Assembly: GCF_000807855.2 (NCBI RefSeq)
Contig: NZ_JRYR02000001.1
Span: 3,859,961 to 3,923,960 of the forward strand
From: Flammeovirga pacifica
Lineage (GTDB): Bacteria; Bacteroidota; Bacteroidia; Cytophagales; Flammeovirgaceae
Direction: 5' to 3'
DNA length: 64,000 nt
The position numbers and the translations under genes were made by a program. Under the pieces are notes generated by a model. That model did no database searches. It was not told the DNA's origin and was given only the letters and a program-made list of their open reading frames with translations. Positions 25,785 through 35,406 of the stretch are shown in pieces. How positions within the stretch are numbered: the stretch's first letter is position 1; every line of letters begins with the position of its first letter.

Positions 25785-28349
25785 TTACATTCTTTTCAAT
25801 CCCTTTTTTACTTGTTGATAATCCAAGAAATACATCAATCTTACAGATACAGTATTGACTTGAGGTTCTTTCCATAACTCATCAATGTTTTCTCTGAAAT
25901 TATAATGAGAGTTATGTGTATTATGACCTAATTGATTTCTCCACATAGCTGTAAAAAAGCTACCTGGAAGGAACTCCCAGCTATAAGTCAATTCTACATT
26001 AAAGTTATTATAGTTGGCGTCATGTTCTTTTTCTCCATCCTCGTTTATATCATTATAATCAGTAGGAAATAAATCACCTTCTTTAGAGAGGTTATAAAAT
26101 TGATCATAATTTACTCTTCTCCAATAATGTCTTAGTCTGAATGTGAGGAACATTTTAGGGTTGAAGATATATGAGGTCCAAAAGTTATTCTCTAATGTTT
26201 GTACATCACGATTTCCGTAAATAACAGACTCTACATCGTCATTTTCGTCCTTTAGAGTGGTAGTGTATCCTTTTTCATTCTCATGGGTATTCCAAGATAT
26301 TTGATGATTAAGGTCGAGTTTATCGTTCACTCTTAAAGTTTGACCATATCTATAATAATTATCGAGTTGATTAAAGTCAGGTCTTTGCCAAACTGAAGCT
26401 CTTACGCTGATGGAATATTTCTTACTTCCGTTTGAACTAATAGTTACTCCTGCATCTTGAGAAGGTAAACGTTTAAATCTATATCCCTCTTCTCGAGGAT
26501 CAAAATAATCATAGCTTAAGCCCGGTGTAACTGATGCATTTGCATATACACTCCAAAAATTCTTGAATAACATGTCTCCATCCGCCCAAACTCTTCTTGA
26601 GGTAAAAACTCTAGGATTATAAAGGTGGTCTTGGTCATAACCCACTCTACCCCAAAATCTTTGATAAATACCTCTAGCTTTAAATTGATTCCATTGTGTA
26701 TTTGCACGGAAATTCATGGAATTGTTAGAACCATTGTAACCCATATCATTAGGGTTGTAAGTGTCTGATTCTACATTGGTAGAAACCCAATATCTCCAAT
26801 TACCAGATACTTTACCGTGTCCAACATCAAAACGATGTCCTAATACAGTATTTGCATTTTCAGTAATATTCCCTTCATCATCTTTTTGAGCAGAAAAGAA
26901 TTCCTGACTTAATGCTCCCATTGCCCTAAATCTGAATTTATTATTTCTGTCATATAAATCAGTATGAGCAGTTGTTACATTAGAGTTTTTATATCCTTCG
27001 CCTCTATAAACATTGGTATTGATTACACCAATTGTTGAGTTATTTGGGAGGTTTTGATCAATGGCGATAATATTAAAATTGGTTACAGGGTCAGCATCAA
27101 CGGTTCTTGTTGTTCCTGATAAAGTATCTTCTATTATGCCAAAAGTAGAATTAGTAACAGAGTTTAATATACCTACACCAAGACCTTTCTCAGTTCTACC
27201 AGTTAATTTAACAGAGTTGACTAAGGGTGCATCAGTAGGTCTATATTTATATTCTTCATTAGCTTGCAGTAAATCATCAGACGGCGTATTATGATTTTGA
27301 CCAATCCTTCTAGAATAAAATTGATTCCATCGATTAAAAATGGTCGTTCCTTGAGTAAAGAAGTTTCGAAACTCTCCAAATCGAACCTCATAAGCGGAAA
27401 GGTTTAATACTTCATTATCAGCTTGTACTTGAGAAAAATCAGGAACTAAACTCACATCTAATGTGAAACTTTGTCCTAGTCCTAGTTTTAAATCAGCACC
27501 ACCAGAAAATGTATTGGCTACTTTTGATGAACCTTGTTTACCTACTACCACATTACTCACATAAGGAGATAATGTTAATCTTAATGGAGGTTTGATGTCG
27601 TATAAGCCACGCAAAGAACCAAATTGATTAACATAGCCTTGTTTTTCAGCATCAACATTATTCCAATAAGAAGTTTCGTTGTAACGTTGTATTACACGAC
27701 CAAAATTAACACCCCATACTTGTTCTTTGGCATTGGGCATTCTTAAAGCTCTATAGGGTATGGCAATTTCACAAGCCCAACCATTTTCATTTTTTTGAAC
27801 AGCAGAAGACCAAACCTCATTCCAGTTACCATCCCAACCAGAGGTACCACGAATTCTATCACTTTGTACACCAGAGGCAGAAACAACAAACTCAAAACAA
27901 TCTTGTTGTTTGTTATAAGTATCAAAAGAAACAAAAAAAGCATCTGCAGCACCGGCACCAGAATCTCGACCACCCAAGTTGGTTCTAATAGAATCAGGGG
28001 CAGTATCATACATTTGTGCCATTATATAAATAGCATAATCATCAAACGCTACTTGTACTCTAGTTTTCTGATTAGATTTTTGATTATTATTGGGCCAATT
28101 CTGAGTAAAATTCCCTTCAAAAAAGTATTTCTGAGCTTCCTCATTATTTAAGAAATGACCATTTAAACTAGCAGTTAGATTGGTCATATTTAATGGATCT
28201 TTCCAAACTTCATCATCTAAAACTCCATCAATTTTTGGAGCATGATGAGTAGGCCAGGCATGAAGATTCATTCTGTGTAATTGTGCAAATAAGATATTAG
28301 GTAATAATATCACACACACTAAAAGGATATATCGTTTAAAGGCAGTCAA
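25785..28349 (-). CDS. DUF5916 outer-membrane protein with N-terminal CBM9-like domain
   Basis: 854 residues with signal peptide (ends ...LFAQ). Residues ~30-230 match the carbohydrate-binding family 9-like domain: PKIDGVLDDEVWKD, AFDDYAIYIMAQMYD, DAFFVSFDTYNKQQDCFEFVVSASG and WACEIAIPYRALRMP. The remainder is a DUF5916 beta-barrel region (VSLVPDFSQVQADNEVLNLSAYEVRFGEFRNFFTQGTTIF is the family signature), ending with aromatic strands ...VSVRLMYFLDYQQVKK. Likely an outer-membrane protein; substrate unknown. It is transcribed divergently from miaB. Confidence 0.85.
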   Translation of the reverse strand: MTAFKRYILLVCVILLPNILFAQLHRMNLHAWPTHHAPKIDGVLDDEVWKDPLNMTNLTASLNGHFLNNEEAQKYFFEGNFTQNWPNNNQKSNQKTRVQVAFDDYAIYIMAQMYDTAPDSIRTNLGGRDSGAGAADAFFVSFDTYNKQQDCFEFVVSASGVQSDRIRGTSGWDGNWNEVWSSAVQKNENGWACEIAIPYRALRMPNAKEQVWGVNFGRVIQRYNETSYWNNVDAEKQGYVNQFGSLRGLYDIKPPLRLTLSPYVSNVVVGKQGSSKVANTFSGGADLKLGLGQSFTLDVSLVPDFSQVQADNEVLNLSAYEVRFGEFRNFFTQGTTIFNRWNQFYSRRIGQNHNTPSDDLLQANEEYKYRPTDAPLVNSVKLTGRTEKGLGVGILNSVTNSTFGIIEDTLSGTTRTVDADPVTNFNIIAIDQNLPNNSTIGVINTNVYRGEGYKNSNVTTAHTDLYDRNNKFRFRAMGALSQEFFSAQKDDEGNITENANTVLGHRFDVGHGKVSGNWRYWVSTNVESDTYNPNDMGYNGSNNSMNFRANTQWNQFKARGIYQRFWGRVGYDQDHLYNPRVFTSRRVWADGDMLFKNFWSVYANASVTPGLSYDYFDPREEGYRFKRLPSQDAGVTISSNGSKKYSISVRASVWQRPDFNQLDNYYRYGQTLRVNDKLDLNHQISWNTHENEKGYTTTLKDENDDVESVIYGNRDVQTLENNFWTSYIFNPKMFLTFRLRHYWRRVNYDQFYNLSKEGDLFPTDYNDINEDGEKEHDANYNNFNVELTYSWEFLPGSFFTAMWRNQLGHNTHNSHYNFRENIDELWKEPQVNTVSVRLMYFLDYQQVKKGLKRM

Positions 28350-28837
28350 GTGATTAGAAAAGTTTATTTTCAGTAAGTTAATAGTGATTATACTCGTAAC
28401 TTATTTAGCGTTTGAAACAAATTATTTAGACTATAGTTTAGCACTTACAATTTGTATATTTAAAGGTATTAAATCAAGCACGTTAATCAATGTTAACTAA
28501 TTTTATCAATTGACGTACTCAAAGGTTGGGTTCTTTAATATTCATTATGAATTTAAATTGTAAGTAGATGAGATTTAGTGAGATATGGAAGTGTTTTTAA
28601 CCTCATAAAATTAGATGAAAAGTAAGTTTGAATCACAATCAATTCTAAACAAAATTGTTGATTGTAGATGGAAGTAGTATTTTTGCTAGTTAAACACTTA
28701 CTGTTAGAGGTGGTATGCAATGTTTTATTTCAGATAACTACATGTGCACCTACTCTAAAAAATCAAAAAATGAATCATTAAGCTCAGAAATAGGAGGACT
28801 GAAAATCCTCAACCTTCTGTCTTAAATTCCTAAAGTA
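28350..28837. other. 488-bp divergent intergenic region between the DUF5916 gene and miaB
   Basis: AT-rich. Just before miaB there is a small inverted repeat GAGGA (28794-28798) / TCCTC (28806-28810). No tRNA, ORF over 40 codons in a credible context, or clear -7 element was found. Confidence 0.45.
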
Positions 28838-30310
28838 ATGAGCGATTTAATTAAGGATATCAACTTTGTAGGAGACGATGTTGATAAGAAAGCAGTGTCT
28901 TGTGATATGAAAATTACAGAAGATACTGCTAAAGAAGGGCAACGTAAGCTTTACATAGAAAGCTACGGTTGCCAAATGAATTTCTCTGATTCAGAAATTG
29001 TAGCTTCTGTTATGCAGGAGAACAATTTTGGAACAACAAAAGATGTAGAAGAAGCAGATTTAGTTTTCTTAAATACCTGTTCTATTCGTGAAAAAGCAGA
29101 ACTAACGGTTAGAAAACGTTTAACGGTCTTCAACAAAATTAAAAAGAGAAAGCCCGGAATGATTATCGGAGTGCTTGGTTGCATGGCCGAACGTTTGAAA
29201 ACTCAATTATTGGAAGAAGAAAAAATGGTAGATATCGTGGCAGGACCTGATTCTTACCGTGATCTTCCAAAACTTGTTGGCGAAGTTGATGAAGGAGATA
29301 AAGGCGTAAATGTATTTTTATCGAGAGATGAAACTTATGCAGATATTGCTCCTGTTCGTTTAAATTCGAATGGCATTACAGCATTAATCTCTATTATGAG
29401 AGGTTGTGATAACATGTGCTCGTTCTGTGTTGTTCCATATACAAGAGGTAGAGAGCGTTCGAGAGATCCTCATTCTATTGTAAAAGAGGCTCAAGAATTA
29501 TTTGATCAAGGGTATAAAGAAGTCACTTTATTAGGTCAGAATGTAGACTCTTACAAATGGTCTGATGAAGAAAACAATAAAGCTCGACTTGAAAAGAAAG
29601 AGAAAAGTGATAAAGTAGAAGAGGTGGTTAATTTTGCTAACCTATTAGAAATGGTAGCTAAAGTATCTCCTGAACTTCGTATTCGCTTCTCGACATCCCA
29701 CCCAAAAGACATTACTGATGATGTGCTTTACACTATAAAGAAGTACGAAAACATCTGTAAGTTTATTCACCTTCCTGTTCAATCGGGTAATTCAAGAATT
29801 TTAGATTTGATGAACCGTACTTATGATAGAGAATGGTACATCAATAGAATAGATAAGATTCGTGAAATATTGGGTGATGAATGTGGTGTTTCTTCTGATA
29901 TGATTTCTGGTTTCTGTTCGGAAACTGAAGAAGAACATCAAGATACATTATCTCTTATGGAGTATGTTGAGTTCGATTTTAGTTATATGTTCTTCTATTC
30001 TGAGCGTCCTGGTACTTTGGCCGAGAAGAAACTTGAAGATGATATTCCTGAAGTAGTAAAGAGACGTAGATTACAAGAAATTGTAGATCTACAAAGAAAA
30101 CATGCTGCAAAACGTAATGCTTTGAACATCGGACAAACGCAAAAAGTTTTGATTGAAGGTGTGTCTAAACGTTCTGAAGAACATTTCCAAGGAAGAAATT
30201 CACAAAACAAAGTGATTGTTTTCCCGAAAGGAGATGCGAAAATCGGAACATATGCTAACGTAAAAGTGCATGATTGTACAACAGGTACATTATTAGGTAC
30301 AATAGTTTAA
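28838..30310 (+). CDS. miaB: tRNA-2-methylthio-N6-dimethylallyladenosine synthase
   Basis: 490 residues. The N-terminal UPF0004 domain has its cluster cysteines (Cys45 in SYGCQMN, one in [10 protein letters not shown], one in GVLGCMAER). The radical SAM motif CDNMCSFC has Cys190, 194 and 197. A TRAM domain closes the protein. MiaB adds the methylthio group to i6A37 in tRNAs reading UNN codons, using two 4Fe-4S clusters. A Lys/Glu-rich insertion ([20 protein letters not shown]) between the radical SAM and the next conserved block is typical of Bacteroidota copies. It ends before a series of hairpins. Confidence 0.95.
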   Translation: MSDLIKDINFVGDDVDKKAVSCDMKITEDTAKEGQRKLYIESYGCQMNFSDSEIVASVMQENNFGTTKDVEEADLVFLNTCSIREKAELTVRKRLTVFNKIKKRKPGMIIGVLGCMAERLKTQLLEEEKMVDIVAGPDSYRDLPKLVGEVDEGDKGVNVFLSRDETYADIAPVRLNSNGITALISIMRGCDNMCSFCVVPYTRGRERSRDPHSIVKEAQELFDQGYKEVTLLGQNVDSYKWSDEENNKARLEKKEKSDKVEEVVNFANLLEMVAKVSPELRIRFSTSHPKDITDDVLYTIKKYENICKFIHLPVQSGNSRILDLMNRTYDREWYINRIDKIREILGDECGVSSDMISGFCSETEEEHQDTLSLMEYVEFDFSYMFFYSERPGTLAEKKLEDDIPEVVKRRRLQEIVDLQRKHAAKRNALNIGQTQKVLIEGVSKRSEEHFQGRNSQNKVIVFPKGDAKIGTYANVKVHDCTTGTLLGTIV

Positions 30311-30318
30311 TTGATACA

Positions 30319-30428
30319 AACACTATAATAGTAGTGTTACTAACCTAAGTTCGGTAAAAAATATTTTTATTCGAACCCTAGGTGAATATAAAATACGATG
30401 TTCTAAAATTAGGGCATCGTATTTTTTT
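30319..30428 (+). terminator. Three consecutive hairpins after miaB, the last a terminator
   Basis: Hairpin 1 AACACTA/TAGTGTT (30319-30338); hairpin 2 ACCTAAGTTCG with CGAACCCTAGGT (30343-30383); hairpin 3 AAATACGATG with CATCGTATTT (30391-30424) followed by seven Ts. Only the third looks like a Rho-independent terminator; the others may stabilise the mRNA end. Confidence 0.7.
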
Positions 30429-30499
30429 GTATATTCGGTAAAGCATATAGCCCCATAAACAGCATTTTATCACCCCATTGGTGTAAACCCATAAATGAT

Positions 30500-31780
30500 A
30501 TGTTGATCGAATTCTCAGTGACCAATTTTAGGTCTATTAAAAATGAACAAACACTATCTCTTTTGCCCTCCTCAAGAGTTAGAAAAAATACCTTGGATAA
30601 TAGATTATTAGTACATAAAAGATACCCTCAAACAGAGACCTTAGCTTCGGCGGTTGTTTTTGGTGCGAATGCCTCAGGGAAAAGTAATTTATTGAGAGCA
30701 TTAGAGGCGTTGTCTGTTATTGTACAAGAAGGACATGAAAGTGCCATTGGCGAAGGGGCAAAAGCCTATGTTCCTTTTCGATTAGACCGCTTTTCAAGAG
30801 ATTTGCCCACTGAGTTTTATATCCGGTTTATTGCAATTGATGGTATTCAATATGAATATGAACTAGCTAGAGATGCAGAAAATATAACAAAAGAGGCTTT
30901 ATATGCTTACCCTAAAAATAGAAGAGTAAAACTTTTTGAAAGGGAACAAAATATTCCAGTTGTTTTTGGTAAAAAATTAAAAGGGGATAAGCAATCTATT
31001 GCTCGTCATGTAATGCCTTATCAGTTATTCTTAGCAAAAGGTGCACAATTAGGATTGGAACAGTTAAGAGCCCCATGGGAATTTTTCAAGAATCATTTAA
31101 GGGCATATATTTTATATAAATCCGTTTACGATGATGCTCTTTTACAAGGTATTGCCAAACATATTGTAAATGATGAAAGTGGGCGTTTTCTAAATAATCT
31201 GAGTCAGCTTGTAAATAATGCAGATACAGGTATAAAAGGGATTGATGTTATACAAGAAGATTCCGAATTAATGGGGCTTTTTGAAGGTAGACGTCGATAT
31301 CAAATAAAAACAATACACCATTCCGAAGATGAAGATCAAAAAGTACTTTTTGATTTAAAAGAAGAATCTATTGGTACAAGAAAGTTGGTTGCATTAGGTG
31401 GATTAATCTTAAGAGTTTTGGAGGCAGGTGATACTTTAGCAATTGACGAATTAGATCAAAGTATGCACCCTCATTTGACTAGGGCATTAATTAAACTATT
31501 TCATAATCCTAGAACTAATCCAAGGAGAGCACAATTGATTTTTTCTACACATGATGCATCATTGTTAAATAACGATTTATTTAGATTTGACCAAGTGTTT
31601 ATTTCTGAGAGATCAGAAGAGGGAGTAACAGAAATATCGTCTGTTTCTGATGTTCCAAACTTGAAAAAAGAATTGCCATTAGAAGAATGGTATTTAACAG
31701 GGAAGTTTGGAGGTACACCTGCGATTAATCAGTTTGGTTTGGATTTCGATTTTAACGTGGGAGGGGATCATGAGAAATAG
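30500..31780 (+). CDS. AAA ATPase of a two-gene ATPase/RloB system (RloA-like)
   Basis: 426 residues. It begins MLIEFSVTNFRSIKNEQTLSL, the signature start of AAA_15/AAA_21 SMC-like ATPases. Walker A is GANASGKS (55-62), Walker B is TLAIDELDQSMHP (around 313-325) with the D-E pair, and the H-loop is IFSTHDASLL. The C-terminus WYLTGKFGGTPAIN is typical of this group. It overlaps the rloB-like gene by 11 bases, so they are one unit. Such ATPase plus TOPRIM/RloB pairs are found in restriction-linked and defence islands (C. jejuni RloA/RloB; compare PARIS AriA/AriB); a role in phage defence is inferred. Confidence 0.8.
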   Translation: MLIEFSVTNFRSIKNEQTLSLLPSSRVRKNTLDNRLLVHKRYPQTETLASAVVFGANASGKSNLLRALEALSVIVQEGHESAIGEGAKAYVPFRLDRFSRDLPTEFYIRFIAIDGIQYEYELARDAENITKEALYAYPKNRRVKLFEREQNIPVVFGKKLKGDKQSIARHVMPYQLFLAKGAQLGLEQLRAPWEFFKNHLRAYILYKSVYDDALLQGIAKHIVNDESGRFLNNLSQLVNNADTGIKGIDVIQEDSELMGLFEGRRRYQIKTIHHSEDEDQKVLFDLKEESIGTRKLVALGGLILRVLEAGDTLAIDELDQSMHPHLTRALIKLFHNPRTNPRRAQLIFSTHDASLLNNDLFRFDQVFISERSEEGVTEISSVSDVPNLKKELPLEEWYLTGKFGGTPAINQFGLDFDFNVGGDHEK

Positions 31781-32393
31781 AAGAAGGGATAAGACTAGAG
31801 CATTAAGACAGAGAGTATTAATTCTTTGCGAAGGTGCTAAAACGGAACCAAATTACTTTAATAGTTTAAAGCAAGATTCTTCTAAAAAGAGGTACCTAAC
31901 AGCTGTGGATGTAGAAGTTTATCAACCTAAAAGTCATTCCCCTTTAGGATTGGTAAGAGAAGCCATTATAAAAAAGAAAAGGGCATTAACAAAAGGAAAT
32001 CCTTATGAAACGATATGGTTGGTGTTTGATAGAGATTATCATAAGCATATAGAAGAGGTAATTATGATGGCAGGGCAAAATGACATCCGTGTGATAATAT
32101 CAAATATATGTTTTGAAATTTGGTTCCTCCTTCATTATGAGAATATAGATATCAATAAACATTTCCTGAAGTGTGGGAATGTGATCAAATATATCCAACA
32201 AAAATATGTCCCGAGGTATCATAAAAACGGAAAGAACTATCACCAGTTAAAAGAAATGACACCTACGGCAATAGATAGAGCAAGAAAGATGGAAGATGTT
32301 TTTGAAACAGGTGTGTTGTCTCATTTGAAATTTCATGAAAGAGAACCTTACACCAATGTGTATATTTTAGTAGAATACTTATTAGATCTTTAG
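31770..32393 (+). CDS. RloB family protein (TOPRIM-like nuclease candidate)
   Basis: 207 residues from the ATG at 31770, which overlaps the ATPase gene by 11 bases; an upstream in-frame extension is ignored because MRNRRRDKTRALRQRVLILCEG is the family start. RloB features: LILCEGAKTEPNYF (Glu21, Glu26), WLVFDRD (Asp87, Asp89), SNICFEIWFLLHYE and a C-terminal AIDRARKME. The acidic residues fit a TOPRIM-like metal site, so it may be the effector that the ATPase controls. The stop overlaps the convergent DUF4112 gene by 4 bases. Confidence 0.82.
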   Translation: MRNRRRDKTRALRQRVLILCEGAKTEPNYFNSLKQDSSKKRYLTAVDVEVYQPKSHSPLGLVREAIIKKKRALTKGNPYETIWLVFDRDYHKHIEEVIMMAGQNDIRVIISNICFEIWFLLHYENIDINKHFLKCGNVIKYIQQKYVPRYHKNGKNYHQLKEMTPTAIDRARKMEDVFETGVLSHLKFHEREPYTNVYILVEYLLDL

Positions 32394-32890
32394 CTCAATC
32401 CGAAAGTTTGCCAAATCATACTTTTAACAAAATAACCCACTGTTATGATAATTCCGCTCAAGATCAAAAATATAAATGCAGTGAAAATGATTAACCCTGT
32501 TGAGTTTTTATTGACTTGATGAATCGCTTCTGGATTTTTCTCATAATACCCTTCCAACATTTTTAAATTGTTTCTATTGGCACGATAAAAAATATCTAGA
32601 AAATCGCCTAATGCGGGTACTAATCCTATTAAATAATCAATCAGTAAATTAAAGGCCATAGCCAGAATTAAACGTATTGGTAAGCCATTTCTCGCTACAC
32701 TAAACAAAGCAATACCAGAGACTATCACAGACACCGTATCTCCAACCACAGGAAGCATTCCTATTAATGCATCTCCACCAATAGAAAACTTAGTACCAGG
32801 GATAGGAATCGCTTCATCCATGATACTACTAATTCTTTTTAGTGTTTTGTAGGAAGGATCGTTTGTATATTCTTTAGATTGAGTTGTCAT
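32390..32890 (-). CDS. DUF4112 membrane protein
   Basis: 166 residues from ATG 32890 (the frame continues to a TTG at 32899). DUF4112 signature: LDDAIPIPG-like MDEAIPIPGTKFSIGGDALIGMLPVVGDTVSVIVS, then DYLIGLVPALGDFLDIFYRANRNNLKMLEGY. Two or three hydrophobic segments plus a C-terminal helix FTAFIFLILSGIIITVGYFV suggest a small inner-membrane protein. Function unknown. It is convergent with the RloB gene. Confidence 0.85.
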   Translation of the reverse strand: MTTQSKEYTNDPSYKTLKRISSIMDEAIPIPGTKFSIGGDALIGMLPVVGDTVSVIVSGIALFSVARNGLPIRLILAMAFNLLIDYLIGLVPALGDFLDIFYRANRNNLKMLEGYYEKNPEAIHQVNKNSTGLIIFTAFIFLILSGIIITVGYFVKSMIWQTFGLS

Positions 32891-32950
32891 ATTATTCAAA
32901 TAGTCTTTTTTTTTACTTAATTTGTAATAAAAATAACATAAACACCTAAG

Positions 32951-33598
32951 ATGAAAAACTTATTCGGAGCAATAGCTTTATTTTTTACACTTTTTTTCTC
33001 TATCTCTGTTTCTGCACAAACTTATAATTATGTTGATGATTCAGATGAAAAGAAAGAAGAAAATCAGAAACAATTAAAAGAACCCACACAGGAAGAAGTG
33101 AATGCTTTGAAACAGCAAAACGAATCTGGAGGAAGCCTTAAAGATAAAATATTCTTTGGAGGTGGTTTAGGTTTTGGTTTTTCTAATATCTATACTCAAG
33201 TAGCTGTATTACCAATGGTAGGTTACATGGTGACAGATAACTTTCAGGTAGGTTTAGGTTTTGTATATGAGTACTACGAAAGAAAAGATATTACCTACAA
33301 AGAAAATAATTATGGTATCAGACCATTTATGCGTTACATGATTCCTATAAGAGATGGTCTAAGAATATTTCCACAAGCAGAATATTATGGTTTTAGTAAT
33401 AACTATAAATACCGTAATACTAGAGGTGAATTAGAAGAAGGAAGTGTTTGGAGAGATCAGTTTTTAATTGGTGGTGGTGTTTCTCAAGGTATAGGTCGAA
33501 AAGGAGGCGTAAATATTATTGCTCTTTATGATTTATCTTGGGATGATGATTCCTATTATAATTCTCCATGGGTGATTCGTTTAGAATTTGCGTTCTAA
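32951..33598 (+). CDS. Secreted beta-barrel-like outer-membrane protein
   Basis: 215 residues with a signal peptide (ends ...SVSAQ). After a charged spacer (DEKKEENQKQLKEP) the sequence has short amphipathic strands with Gly and aromatic residues and ends in WVIRLEFAF, with a C-terminal Phe as in outer-membrane barrels (OMP_b-brl-like). Role unknown. Confidence 0.65.
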   Translation: MKNLFGAIALFFTLFFSISVSAQTYNYVDDSDEKKEENQKQLKEPTQEEVNALKQQNESGGSLKDKIFFGGGLGFGFSNIYTQVAVLPMVGYMVTDNFQVGLGFVYEYYERKDITYKENNYGIRPFMRYMIPIRDGLRIFPQAEYYGFSNNYKYRNTRGELEEGSVWRDQFLIGGGVSQGIGRKGGVNIIALYDLSWDDDSYYNSPWVIRLEFAF

Positions 33599-33635
33599 GC
33601 ACATTTAAAATGTGAGAAAATATTAAAGAATTTGT

Positions 33636-33661
33636 AAAGCGGCTATTTAGTCGCTTTTTTT
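33636..33661 (+). terminator. Terminator after the beta-barrel gene
   Basis: AGCGGCT/AGTCGCT stem (one G-T pair), 4-nt loop and a T run ending 6 bases before the next start codon. Confidence 0.8.
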
Positions 33662-33666
33662 GAAGT

Positions 33667-34083
33667 ATGAATGTTGAAATAAAAGAAATTAATGCAGCTC
33701 AAACATGGGCTATTCGACATAAAGTGATGTGGCCTAATGAACCTTTATCTTATGTAAAGATTCCTGATGATGATAAAGGGCAGCACTTAGGCTTGTTTGT
33801 AGATGATCAATTAACATCTGTCATCTCTTTATTTATGGATGAAGATAGAATGGTACAGTTCCGAAAATTTGCAACTTTAAAAGAGGAGCAAGGAAAAGGA
33901 TATGGTGCTATTTTATTAAAAAAAGTAATTGAACTAGCGAAGGAAAGAGGAGCGAAATTATTATGGTGTAATGCTCGTGCCTCGGCAACAATATTGTATG
34001 AACGAGAAGGATTGAAACAAACAGATACCTCATTTATTAGAAAGGGGATATTATTTGTTCGAATGGAAAAAAAGCTAAGTTAG
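33667..34083 (+). CDS. GNAT family N-acetyltransferase
   Basis: 138 residues. The acetyl-CoA motif appears in LRKFATLKEEQGKGYGAILLKKVIELAKERGAKLLWCNARASA, with the Q/R-x-x-G-x-G turn as QGKGYG. The N-terminus (TWAIRHKVMWPNEPLSYVKIPDDDKGQHLGLFVDDQLTSVISLF) is a typical GNAT start. Substrate unknown. It is bounded by terminators on both sides, so it is monocistronic. Confidence 0.8.
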   Translation: MNVEIKEINAAQTWAIRHKVMWPNEPLSYVKIPDDDKGQHLGLFVDDQLTSVISLFMDEDRMVQFRKFATLKEEQGKGYGAILLKKVIELAKERGAKLLWCNARASATILYEREGLKQTDTSFIRKGILFVRMEKKLS

Positions 34084-34086
34084 TAT

Positions 34087-34131
34087 AAACAAACAGCTCC
34101 ATTACTTTTAAGGTAATGGAGCTGTTTGTTT
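34087..34131. terminator. Strong bidirectional terminator between the GNAT gene and ald
   Basis: Perfect 19-bp stem (left 34087-34105, right 34113-34131), 7-nt loop, flanked by A and T runs. Confidence 0.95.
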
Positions 34132-34154
34132 TTATTTTATGATTAAACTGCTTT

Positions 34155-35387
34155 CTAAAAACCTGCAGCTAATATTAAATCTAGATTCTTTAATGGTAAA
34201 TCAAATTTTTCAGCAATTGCTTGATTAGTGATACTACCTCTATAAGTATAGACACCTTTAGCAAACCAAGGGTGACGGCGCATCATAGTATCTACTTTAC
34301 ATTCATCGCTTACTTTTAACAGAATTGGAGTAAAAATATTACTAATAGCAGCAGTGGCTGTTCTTGATACTCTAGAAGCAATATTTGGAACACAATAATG
34401 GATCACACCATGTTTCTTATATACAGGGTGTCTGTGGTTTGTAGGTTCAGAAGTTTCAAAACACCCTCCTTGGTCAATACAAACATCGATTATGATAGAA
34501 TTTTCTCTCATGCCCATCACCATTTCTTCAGTTACGATAGAAGGAGTTCTAGATCCATGAGTATGAATAGCACCAATTACAATATCAGCTCTGCTTAAAG
34601 CTTCATCGATAGACGTACTATCAAAAGCAGATGTAAAAAGGTGGGGGTTATTTAATTCCTTTTTTAAACGTCTTAGTTTATAGATGGCATTATCAAAAAC
34701 TTTTACTTCAGCTCCCATGCCAATTGCTGTTCTAGCGGCAAACTCTGCAACGGTACCCGCTCCAAGAATAACAACCTTTGAAGGAGGAACACCAGTGATA
34801 CCCCCTAATATAATCCCTTTACCTCCATTGTAGCTACTAAGATATTCAGCAGCAATCAACATCACAGTACTACCTGCAATTTCACTCATTGCACGAACAA
34901 GAGGAAGTCCACCTACTTTGTCCTCGATCAATTCAAAACCTAAAGCAGTTACTTTTTTCTTATTCAATGCTTCTAGTACTTCTTTTTTGATATCACGTAG
35001 GTGAATGGCGGAAATAATGGTTTTACCTTGTTTCATGTGATTGACTTCTTCCACTGTAGGAGAAGAAATCTTGATCACTAAGTCACATTCCATGACTTCT
35101 TTATGAGAATAGACGATGTTTGCACCCGCCTCTGAATATTCTTGATCGTCATGATTAATGTGTTGTCCGGCTTTGGATTCCACAAACACCTCACAGCCAT
35201 TATTCACTAAAAGGGATACCGCACCGGGTCGTAACGCACAACGTTTTTCGTCGGGGTCCAATTCTTTAGGAACCCCTATTTTTAGAGGATTTCCTTTTTT
35301 ATGAAGAGGACCTTCCATCACCTCTTGTGGGTGATATTGAAAATAACTTTCAGTGGCTTTATCAAAACCTTCACGTTGCTTGCCCAT
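34155..35387 (-). CDS. ald: Alanine dehydrogenase
   Basis: 410 residues. GVPKELDPDEKRCALRPGAV is the AlaDH/PNT N-terminal domain with its pyruvate-site Arg; SAIHLRD, GGITGVPPSKVVILGAGTVAEFAARTA (NAD-binding GxGxxG-like GAGTVA) and TATAAISNIF follow. It interconverts L-alanine and pyruvate + NH3 with NAD+. The N-terminal ~35 residues before the domain are longer than in Bacillus Ald. It lies 19 bases after tsaE and is probably co-transcribed with it. The window also holds a homologous PntA at 42438. Confidence 0.88.
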   Translation of the reverse strand: MGKQREGFDKATESYFQYHPQEVMEGPLHKKGNPLKIGVPKELDPDEKRCALRPGAVSLLVNNGCEVFVESKAGQHINHDDQEYSEAGANIVYSHKEVMECDLVIKISSPTVEEVNHMKQGKTIISAIHLRDIKKEVLEALNKKKVTALGFELIEDKVGGLPLVRAMSEIAGSTVMLIAAEYLSSYNGGKGIILGGITGVPPSKVVILGAGTVAEFAARTAIGMGAEVKVFDNAIYKLRRLKKELNNPHLFTSAFDSTSIDEALSRADIVIGAIHTHGSRTPSIVTEEMVMGMRENSIIIDVCIDQGGCFETSEPTNHRHPVYKKHGVIHYCVPNIASRVSRTATAAISNIFTPILLKVSDECKVDTMMRRHPWFAKGVYTYRGSITNQAIAEKFDLPLKNLDLILAAGF

Positions 35388-35406
35388 GTTTCTCCGTCTT
35401 AAAAAA

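Noticed and set aside
28660-28680. Additional TGAMGTA-type heptamer pair before miaB
   Set aside because: Only approximate (spacing 10, several mismatches) and away from the polysaccharide locus; likely chance.
30366-30383. tRNA T-arm (TTCGAACCC)
   Set aside because: No acceptor, D-arm or anticodon arm can be formed around it; it belongs to an inverted repeat.
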